From: Bradyrhizobium sp. ORS 278
Lineage (GTDB): Bacteria; Pseudomonadota; Alphaproteobacteria; Rhizobiales; Xanthobacteraceae
DNA length: 64,000 bases
Assembly (NCBI RefSeq): GCF_000026145.1
Contig: NC_009445.1
Span: forward strand, 62,001 to 126,000
Direction of reading: 5' to 3'
The position numbers and the translations under genes were made by a program. The notes beneath the pieces are model-generated. The model did no database searches. It worked only from the letters and a program-made list of their open reading frames with translations, and was not told the origin of the DNA. The stretch's first letter is position 1. Every line of letters begins with the position of its first letter. Of the stretch, positions 19,858 through 27,214 are shown piece after piece.

Positions 19858-20661
19858 ATGTACACGATCGTTTTGGCCACGCAGAAGGGCGGCAGCGGCA
19901 AGAGCACGCTCGCCATCGGTCTCGCCGTGGCGGCCCAGCAGGCCGGCCACAAGGTGCGCGTGATCGAAACCGACCGACAGGGCACTCTGACGAAATGGCA
20001 GGCGCGCCGCGCCGCCGGCGAGCCGATCGTCGAAGCCGTCTATGACGCGAAGATGATCGAGCCGCGGCTCGAGGCGCTTCAGCGCGACGGCGTCACCGTC
20101 TGCGTGATCGACACCGGGGCCGGCATCACGGCGTCGACCACAGCGGCGATCCGCTACTGCGATCTGTGCCTGATCCCGGCACGGCCGAGCGTCGCCGACA
20201 TCGAGGCGACCGCGCCGACGCTCAGCGTGATCAGGGCGTGGCGCAAGCCGTTTGCCTTCGTACTCAACCAGGCGCCGATCCGCGGCGGCCACCGCATCAC
20301 CGACGCGACGACCGCGCTGGATGCCGACGCGCCGCGCGACATCGCCGAGGTGCTGGCGCAGCCCTTCATCATGATGCGCAACGACCATCAGGACGCGCTC
20401 GCCGCCGGCTTGGGGGTCAGCGAGTTCGACGCCAGCGGCAAGTCGGCGCAGGAGATCAAGAGCCTGTGGCGCTGGACTTACGGCAAGCTCGCCGGCGATC
20501 ACGTCATGCACGAGGCGGGCGAGCTCAAGGAAGCAAGCGAGCACGCCGAGGTCGAATTCCCGATCATGCTGACGCCCCAGCCGGAGGAGCCGAAGCTGCC
20601 GGTGACCCGCGCCTACCCGACCTGGGCCGACAACGGCATCAACTGGAAGGCGGGCCTGTAG
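19858..20661 (+). CDS. Orphan ParA/MinD-like P-loop ATPase
   Basis: 267 residues. Deviant Walker A with signature Lys (ATQKGGSGKSTLAIGLAV, residues 7-24), switch I-like ETDRQGTLTKWQARR and Walker B VCVIDTGAG. Same group as ParA, Soj and MipZ-like segregation ATPases. No ParB, no parS-like repeat and no partner gene is adjacent, so it is an orphan. It could position a protein complex (chemotaxis arrays, carboxysomes, flagella) rather than DNA. The C-terminal tail (about 225-267) is Glu- and Pro-rich and ends in YPTWADNGINWKAGL. Confidence 0.85.
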   Translation: MYTIVLATQKGGSGKSTLAIGLAVAAQQAGHKVRVIETDRQGTLTKWQARRAAGEPIVEAVYDAKMIEPRLEALQRDGVTVCVIDTGAGITASTTAAIRYCDLCLIPARPSVADIEATAPTLSVIRAWRKPFAFVLNQAPIRGGHRITDATTALDADAPRDIAEVLAQPFIMMRNDHQDALAAGLGVSEFDASGKSAQEIKSLWRWTYGKLAGDHVMHEAGELKEASEHAEVEFPIMLTPQPEEPKLPVTRAYPTWADNGINWKAGL

Positions 20662-20970
20662 TCGTCCGCTTGGATCGAATCCCTCACGCACCGGCAGCGC
20701 CCCCTCACCCGGCCTGGCGGGGAGAGGGTCGGGCCGAGGGGCAACGGCACTGGATGTCTCCGTGCTGGGCCCCTCGCAATTCGACCGAACGGCTCTTGCA
20801 ATGAGTTGCTCCGTCCTGCCCGGGCGTGTCCCAGGCATCCATGTCGTTCCAAAGACGCTGAACGGCGTGGATGGCCTGGACAGGCCCAACCATAACGACT
20901 TGGAAATAACCGAGCACACGACCCGATTGTCGAACGAGATACGCCTGCTGCAAGCGCGGTAAGAGCCGGC
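20662..20970. other. Convergent spacer containing a dispersed palindromic repeat
   Basis: 309 bp between convergent genes. From about 20810 to 20895 it carries an imperfect palindrome (CCAGGCATCCATG / CGTGGATGGCCTGG) of the kind scattered in rhizobial genomes. A CCCCTCACCCGG...GGGGAGAGGG hairpin-like stretch lies near 20700-20730. No supported gene. Confidence 0.6.
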
Positions 20971-21453
20971 CTAACGCGCCCCCGCCTCCCGCATCTCCAG
21001 CATCTTGATCCGCGCATCCGCGCGCCGCAGGCGGCGGCACAGCTCGCGATTGATGTTCTGCATCACGATGACATAGGCGCGAATGTCGGCCTTGTAGAAC
21101 GCATAGAGCTGTTGCGCTGTGAGCTCGTACAGTAGGGCTGGCGTCTCCGCGATCACCGTGGCGGATCGGTTCTGCATCTCCAGCAAGGTCATTTCGCCGA
21201 AGAAATCGCCGGGCTGCAGGCTCGACATGTGGATCGCGCCACCGCTCTCCAGGCGCTCGCTGACCTCCAGCGTGCCGCTGTGCACGACGAACATCGAGCG
21301 GCCCGCCTCACCCTCGGCGACGATGACGGCGCCGCGCTCGAACTCGCGCACGCCCAGCATCGAAATCAGCAGGTCGAGGCTCGCATCCGACAGGCCGCCA
21401 AAGAACGGCGTGGCGAGCAGAAATGCTTTCAGGTCGGGCGAGCTGACAGCCAT
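20971..21453 (-). CDS. Cyclic nucleotide-binding domain protein without DNA-binding domain
   Basis: 160 residues consisting of one CRP-type beta-barrel (FERGAVIVAEGEAGRSMFVV, HSGTLEVSER, LQPGDFFGEMTLLEMQNRSA with the phosphate-binding-cassette-like GDFFGEMTLL and RSATV) plus a C-terminal helix pair. There is no helix-turn-helix after the barrel, so it is not a CRP/FNR transcription factor; it may sense cAMP or cGMP or act as a regulatory subunit. Target unknown. It lies between the orphan ATPase (convergent) and mutM. Confidence 0.88.
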   Translation of the reverse strand: MAVSSPDLKAFLLATPFFGGLSDASLDLLISMLGVREFERGAVIVAEGEAGRSMFVVHSGTLEVSERLESGGAIHMSSLQPGDFFGEMTLLEMQNRSATVIAETPALLYELTAQQLYAFYKADIRAYVIVMQNINRELCRRLRRADARIKMLEMREAGAR

Positions 21454-21513
21454 AACGGCAGTATACGCCCGAGCCCGGCCGTCACAAGCAGACCCGGGCG
21501 GAGCGCCGTTCGC

Positions 21514-22395
21514 TCATCTCTGACACTTCGGGCACCAGAACGTCGATCGTCCGTTCTGCACGAAGCGCTTGACGACGCCCTCGCAGCCATCCGTGCGGCA
21601 CGGCTCGCCCTCTCGGTCATAGACCTGGAACGAGTGCTGGAAATAGCCGAGCTCGCCAGTGGTCTGGCGGTGATCGCGCAGCGACGAGCCGCCGGCGCGG
21701 ATCGCCTCGTTGAGCACGGTGTGGATCGCCTCAACCAGCCGCTTTGCATGGTCCGTCGGCTCGCCCTTCCTGGTCGCCAGCGTCGCGGCCAGACGGCGCG
21801 GCGACAGATGCGCGCGGAACAGCGCCTCGCAGACATAGATGTTGCCGAGCCCGGCGACCACGCGCTGGTCGAGCAACGCGGCCTTGAGGCTGGTCTTCTT
21901 GCCGGCACAGGCGCGCGCCAGCATGGCGGCATCGAATTCGTTGCCGAGCGGCTCCGGCCCGAGGTCCTTGAGGTGCGGCTCGGTCTCGATCTCGCCGCGG
22001 CCGATGATCTTCATGAAGCCGAAGCGGCGCGGGTCGTTGAAAACGATGTCGGCGCCGGAAGACATGTGAAACACGACATGGTCGTGGACGCTGTCCTTGC
22101 CGCGCGGATAGTGAAACTCGCCCGGGGTTTCCTCGTGCTCGGGCTTGATCACCCGGAACGAGCCGGACATGCCCAGATGCATCAGCAGCACGTCGCCGGA
22201 GCCGAGATCGGCCAGCAGATATTTGGCGCGGCGGCCGAGCCCTCTGACGGTCTGCCCCTGCAAGCGCTTCACAAAATCGGGTTGAAACGGAAACCGCAAG
22301 TCGCCGCGCCGCGCCTCCGCGGTCACGATCTTGGCTCCCTCCATGACCGGCTGCAGCCCGCGCCGGACGGTCTCGACTTCGGGCAGTTCAGGCAT
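21514..22395 (-). CDS. mutM: Formamidopyrimidine-DNA glycosylase
   Basis: MutM/Fpg removes 8-oxoguanine and formamidopyrimidines and nicks the abasic site. 293 residues. The N-terminus [18 protein letters not shown] provides the catalytic Pro2 and Glu3; a Lys in [11 protein letters not shown] is the conserved beta-strand lysine. The C-terminal zinc finger is CRTDGC...WCPKCQR (four Cys, with a C-x4-C first pair). Divergent from ubiE across 106 bp, an arrangement common in alphaproteobacteria. Confidence 0.97.
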
Positions 22396-22501
22396 GTCCG
22401 TTCATTTCACCTTTTGCGTCCTGCGACCATTCACCTTGTCCGGCCGACGTGATAGCGCCTTGGCCGCACCGGCGCTATGGTGCCGTATCGGAGTAAGGGT
22501 G

Positions 22502-23263
22502 ATGGATCAGACGGACCAGACCACTCATTTCGGCTTCAGGGACGTGCCACTGGGCGAGAAGCAGACGCTGGTGAACGACGTGTTTCACAGCGTCGCCTCC
22601 CGCTACGACTTGATGAACGACCTGATGTCCGGCGGGCTGCACCGCGTCTGGAAGGACATCATGATCAACACGCTGAACCCGCCGAAGAGCGATGCCCCGT
22701 TCGCGCTGCTCGACGTGGCGGGCGGCACCGGCGACATTTCCTTCCGCGCCGCCAAGAAGGCCGGCGCCGGCTTCCACGCCACCGTCTGCGACATCAATGG
22801 CGACATGCTCGAGGTCGGCCGCCAGCGCGCGCTGAAGCAATACCTCGACGACAGGGTGTCGTTCGTCGAGGGCAACGCCGAGAGCCTCGCCTTTCCCGAC
22901 CGCTCCTTCGACGCCTATACGATCGCCTTCGGCATCCGCAACGTGCCGCAGATCGACCTGGCGCTGGCCGAGGCCTACCGCGTGCTCAAGCATGGCGGCC
23001 GCTTCCTGTGCCTGGAGTTCTCGACCGTCGAGGTGCCCGGCCTCGACAAGCTCTACGACCTGTTTTCCTTCAACGTCATTCCGCAGCTCGGCCGCGCCGT
23101 GACCGGTGACGCCGAGTCCTATCGCTACCTCGTCGAATCCATCCGCCAGTTTCCGCGCCCCAATGCCTTCGCCGAGATGATCTCGGCGGCCGGATTCTCC
23201 CGCGTCTCCTGGCAGACCCTTTCCGGCGGCATCGTCGCGCTTCATTCCGGCTGGCGTTTGTGA
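22502..23263 (+). CDS. ubiE: Ubiquinone/menaquinone biosynthesis C-methyltransferase
   Basis: SAM-dependent C-methyltransferase of ubiquinone synthesis, 253 residues from the ATG at 22502, with GGAGTAAGG just upstream. Motif [19 protein letters not shown]; conserved [20 protein letters not shown] near the N-terminus and [20 protein letters not shown]. It ends ...LHSGWRL. The stop TGA overlaps the ubiB GTG start, so UbiE and UbiB are translationally coupled. Confidence 0.97.
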
Positions 23264-24834
23264 TCTCCGCACTGACACATATTACGCGGCTCGCCCGGGC
23301 CGCCCTGGTGTTCGCGCGCGAGGGCGTGTTCGGCGTCGTCGATCCGAGTCTGGCGCCGCCGCCGGGTCAGATCGCGCTCAAGCTCGCGCGCCTGGTCGAG
23401 CGGCCCGGAGCGAAGTCCGGACCGCGGCTGTCGCGTGCGCTGGAACGGATGGGTCCGGCCTATCTCAAGCTGGGCCAGTTCCTGGCCACGCGGCCCGACG
23501 TCGTCGGCGTCGTGATGGCGCGCGATCTCGAATCCCTGCAGGACCGGCTGCCGCCGTTTCCGCAGGCCGAGGCGGAAGCCGTCATTGCCACCGCGCTCGA
23601 ACGCCCGATCAGCCAGCTCTACACCTCGCTCGGCCCGCCCGTGGCGGCGGCCTCGATCGCTCAGGTGCATCGCGGCGAGGTCGAGCGCGACGGCATCCGT
23701 CATGCCGTCGCGGTGAAGGTGCTCCGGCCGAACGTGGCGGCACGCTTCCGCCGCGACCTCGCCGATTTCTTCTTCGTCGCCGAGAAGGCCGAGGCGCATT
23801 CCGCCGAGGCGCGGCGCCTGCGGCTCGTCGAGGTCATCAACACAATGTCGCGTTCGGTCGCGATGGAGATGGATCTCCGGCTCGAAGCCGCCGCGCTGTC
23901 GGAGATGGCGGAGAACATCAAGGACGATCCGGACTTCCGCGTGCCCGCGGTCGACTGGGACCGCACCGCCAACAACGTGCTCACCATGGAGTGGATCGAC
24001 GGCATCGCGCTGAACGACCACGCTCGCCTCGCGCAGGCGAATGTCGACCTGCCCGATGTCGGCCGTAAGGTGATCCAGAGCTTCCTGCGCCACGCGCTGC
24101 GCGACGGCTTTTTCCATGCCGACATGCATCCGGGCAATCTGTTCCTGGACAAGCAGGGCCGGCTGGTCGCGGTCGATTTCGGCATCATGGGCCGGCTCGG
24201 CATGAAGGAGCGGCGCTTCCTCGCGGAAATCCTGCTCGGCTTCATCACCCGCGACTATCGCCGCGTCGCCGAGGTCCATTTCGAGGCCGGCTACGTGCCG
24301 CCGCATCATTCGGTGGAGAATTTCGCCCAGGCCATCCGCGCCATCGGCGAGCCGATCCACAACCGCACGGCCGAAGAGATCTCGATGGCCAAGCTGTTGA
24401 CCCTGCTGCTCGAGGTCACCGGCCTGTTCGACATGCGGACCCGGCCGGAGCTGATCCTCTTGCAGAAGACCATGGTGGTGGTCGAGGGCGTCGCGCGCGG
24501 CTTCGATCCCAGGCTCGATATCTGGAAGGTCGCCGATCCCGTGGTGCGCGAATGGATCGAGCGCAATCTCGGCTCGCTCGGCCGCATCGAGGGCGCCGTC
24601 ACCGGCATAGGAGAGCTGGCCCGTATCACATCCACATTGCCGGTCCTCGCCGCGCGTGCCGCTGCCGTGCTGGAGAACCTGGAGACGATGACCCGCGACG
24701 GCCTGCGCCTGTCGCCCGAAACCATCGCCGCCATGGGCCGCACCGAAGGCAAGAAGAGCCGCTGGCGCGCCATCGCGCTGTGGGTCATCGCGCTGACCTT
24801 CATCGGCATCCTGTTCGCCGTGCTGCGGCTGTGA
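23260..24834 (+). CDS. ubiB: Ubiquinone biosynthesis atypical kinase UbiB
   Basis: UbiB is a membrane-anchored protein-kinase-like ATPase that supports ubiquinone synthesis. 524 residues, GTG start overlapping the ubiE stop. KxGQ motif ([15 protein letters not shown]), an Ala-rich loop replacing the Gly-rich loop ([11 protein letters not shown]), VAVKVLRP, catalytic [13 protein letters not shown] and metal-binding VDFGIMG. Two hydrophobic C-terminal helices (about 500-524, [20 protein letters not shown]) anchor it in the inner membrane. Confidence 0.96.
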
Positions 24835-25139
24835 CGCCGACGAGCGACCATCGACAGGCATTAACGCCGCTACGCCCAAGGTGTCATCGCCCGGCTTGAC
24901 CGGGCGATCCAGTACGCTGCGGCCGTCCTGATTGAACCGATGGGCTGCGGCTTACTGGATGCCCGCCTTCGCGGGCATGACGGCAGGGCATGCTAAGACT
25001 TCGGCGGCCGAGGCCGCAGGTCTCTGTGCGCCACCTTGATGGGCACGGGCCCGTAGAGCTGCTCTAGCGTCTGAACTGATTGCACTGCGATCAATTTCTG
25101 CTAGCATTGCATTCACAACGACAATGCTGGGAGGCGGTC
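24835..25139 (+). other. ubiB-coaBC spacer: dispersed repeat plus coaBC promoter region
   Basis: 305 bp. 24883-24982 is a dispersed palindromic repeat (class 2: GTCATCGCCCGG... to ...GGGCATGAC, sharing GGGCGATCCAGTACG with 32944-33044). The rest holds the candidate coaBC promoter and an inverted repeat described separately. No gene seen. Confidence 0.7.
25080..25134 (+). promoter_or_regulatory. Candidate coaBC promoter with overlapping inverted repeat
   Basis: TTGCAC (25080-25085), 16 bp, then TAGCAT (25102-25107) resemble -35 and -10 boxes. A perfect 7-bp inverted repeat, AGCATTG (25103-25109) / CAATGCT (25122-25128), overlaps the -10 box. GGGAGG (25129-25134) sits 5 bases before the ATG. 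The repeat is a plausible operator for the RHH domain of the encoded protein; this is inference. Confidence 0.45.
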
Positions 25140-26567
25140 ATGGCCAGCCTGACCATCCGCAAGCTCGACGACTCGCTGAAGACTTATCTCCGGCTGCGCT
25201 CGGCGCAGAACGGCCGCTCCGTCGAGGAGGAGGTCCGGGTCATTCTCCGGGCGCTGATCGAGCCGGTCGACCCATCCGAGCCGCCGGCGGCAGCGCCATC
25301 TCCGGCCGCTCTGCCGGATCCCGGCCTGCCCCAGCCCGGCCTCGCCCGCGAGGCACGCGTCACCCTGATCATCGGCGGCGGCATTGCCGCTTACAAGTCG
25401 CTCGACCTGATCCGGCGACTCCGGGAGCGCTATATCCAGGTCCGCTGCGTCATGACGAGAGCGGCGACGCAGTTCGTCACCGAGCTCGCCGCGTCGGCGC
25501 TGTCCGGCGACCGCGTCTTCACCGACCTGTTCGACGCGCGCAGTGAGTTCGACGTCGGCCATATCCGGCTGGCGCGCGACTGCGATCTCATCGTCGTCGC
25601 GCCGGCGACCGCCGACCTGATGTCCAAGATGGCGCAAGGTGCCGCCGACGATCTCGCCAGCGCCATCCTGCTCGCCGCCAGCCGGCCGATCCTGCTGGCG
25701 CCGGCGATGAATCCGATGATGTGGAGCAATCCGGCGACCCGCCGGAACGCCGCGACCCTGCAGCGCGACGGCATCCACATGATCGGGCCGAACGCCGGCG
25801 AGATGGCTGAGAAGGGCGAGGCGGGTGTCGGCCGCATGGCCGAGCCGACCGAGATCGCCGACGCCGTGGTCGCGATGCTGAAGCCCCCGGCGCCGCGCCC
25901 GCTCGCCGGCCGCCGCGTGCTGATCACCGCGGGGCCGACGCACGAGCCGATCGACCCCGTCCGCTATATCGCCAACCGCTCCTCCGGCAAACAGGGCTTT
26001 GCGATTGCCGCCGCAGCCCAGGCCGCCGGCGCAGACGTCAGGCTGATCGCGGGACCGGTCGAGCTCGCCGATCCCAAGGGCGTCAAGGTCACGCATGTCG
26101 AGTCGGCGCGGCAGATGCTCGAGGCTGTCGAAGCCGAGCTGCCGGCCGACGTCGCGATCTTCGCCGCAGCGGTGGCGGATTGGCGCGTCGCCAGTGAAGG
26201 CGGCCAGAAGCTGAAGAAAACCGATCAGGCAATCCCGCCGCTGCAGCTGGTCGAGAACCCTGACATCCTCGCGACCATCTCCAAGCTGAAAGAGAAGCGC
26301 CCCGGCCTGGTCATCGGCTTCGCCGCCGAGACGGAACATCTGATCGACAACGCCAAAGCCAAGTTCGCGCGCAAGGGCTGCGACTGGATCGTCGCCAACG
26401 ACGTCTCGCCCGCCACCGGCGTGATGGGCGGCGACCGCAACACGGTGCATCTCTTGACGAAGGACGCCGACGGCGTCCATGTCGCGTCGTGGCCGATCAT
26501 GACCAAGGACGAGGTGGCGAACGCGCTCGTCGCCGAGATCGCCCGAACCGTAGGACAATCAGCGTGA
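25140..26567 (+). CDS. coaBC: RHH domain fused to bifunctional CoaBC (PPC decarboxylase / PPC synthetase)
   Basis: 475 residues, coenzyme A biosynthesis. Residues 1-42 ([20 protein letters not shown]...) look like a FitA-type ribbon-helix-helix DNA-binding domain; a Pro/Ala linker (43-70) follows. CoaC (about 72-250): [15 protein letters not shown], His141 (FDVGHIRLA), PAMNPMMW. CoaB (about 255-475): [32 protein letters not shown]. The ATG at 25140 has a strong GGGAGG 5 bases upstream, so the RHH part is truly in this gene. The cysteine-bearing ACGD-type loop of E. coli Dfp reads AEKGEAG here. The stop overlaps the dut GTG start. Confidence 0.93.
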   Translation: MASLTIRKLDDSLKTYLRLRSAQNGRSVEEEVRVILRALIEPVDPSEPPAAAPSPAALPDPGLPQPGLAREARVTLIIGGGIAAYKSLDLIRRLRERYIQVRCVMTRAATQFVTELAASALSGDRVFTDLFDARSEFDVGHIRLARDCDLIVVAPATADLMSKMAQGAADDLASAILLAASRPILLAPAMNPMMWSNPATRRNAATLQRDGIHMIGPNAGEMAEKGEAGVGRMAEPTEIADAVVAMLKPPAPRPLAGRRVLITAGPTHEPIDPVRYIANRSSGKQGFAIAAAAQAAGADVRLIAGPVELADPKGVKVTHVESARQMLEAVEAELPADVAIFAAAVADWRVASEGGQKLKKTDQAIPPLQLVENPDILATISKLKEKRPGLVIGFAAETEHLIDNAKAKFARKGCDWIVANDVSPATGVMGGDRNTVHLLTKDADGVHVASWPIMTKDEVANALVAEIARTVGQSA

Positions 26568-27022
26568 CACAGACGATCGCGATCGACGTTCGCATCCTGC
26601 CGCATGGCGCGGGCCTGCCGCTGCCGGCCTATCAGACCGCGCATGCCGCCGGGATGGACCTGCTCGCCGCCGTCGCGCCCGATGCGCCTGTCGTCCTCGC
26701 GCCAGGCAGCCACGCCATGGTGCCAACGGGTTTGTCGATCGCGCTGCCGGACGGCTTCGAGGCGCAGGTGCGGCCGCGCTCCGGACTCGCTGCGCGGCAC
26801 GGCGTCACTGTGCTCAATTCGCCCGGCACCATCGACGCCGACTATCGCGGCGAGGTCTGCGTGCTCCTGATCAACCACGGCAAGGAGCCGTTTACGATCC
26901 AGCGCGGCGAGCGCATCGCGCAGATGGTGATCGCGTCGGTCGTGCGCGCCGAGCTCGCGATCACCACGACCTTGTCGGAGACCGCGCGCGGCAGCGGCGG
27001 CTTCGGCTCGACAGGCCGGTGA
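26564..27022 (+). CDS. dut: dUTP diphosphatase
   Basis: Trimeric dUTPase, hydrolysing dUTP to dUMP to keep uracil out of DNA and feed thymidylate synthesis. 152 residues from a GTG at 26564 overlapping the coaBC stop (GTGA). Motifs in order: AGMDLLAA (motif 1), [11 protein letters not shown] (2), [14 protein letters not shown] (3), [10 protein letters not shown] (4) and [11 protein letters not shown] (5, the C-terminal arm that closes over the site). The coaBC-dut pairing is conserved in many proteobacteria. Confidence 0.97.
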   Translation: MTQTIAIDVRILPHGAGLPLPAYQTAHAAGMDLLAAVAPDAPVVLAPGSHAMVPTGLSIALPDGFEAQVRPRSGLAARHGVTVLNSPGTIDADYRGEVCVLLINHGKEPFTIQRGERIAQMVIASVVRAELAITTTLSETARGSGGFGSTGR

Positions 27023-27214
27023 ACTACGGGACTTCGCCACAGTTCCGACTCCGCTATGCCCATCGATGAACGCATTTTCGGTCGGTGCAACCATCGTTCA
27101 CGGTCTGGACTCTTACCGCTGGAGTCCCGAAGCGGTTATTGTTGATTGATTCGTGGAACGGCGCGATCGGTGCGATCGGCGCCGCGCGGAACTTTCGTGC
27201 GGTTTGGGGCAAAT

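Noticed and set aside
20762..20962. A small plus-strand frame of 66 codons
   Set aside because: Its predicted peptide (PGIHVV...GVDGLDRPNHND) is the translation of a dispersed palindromic repeat rather than a gene.
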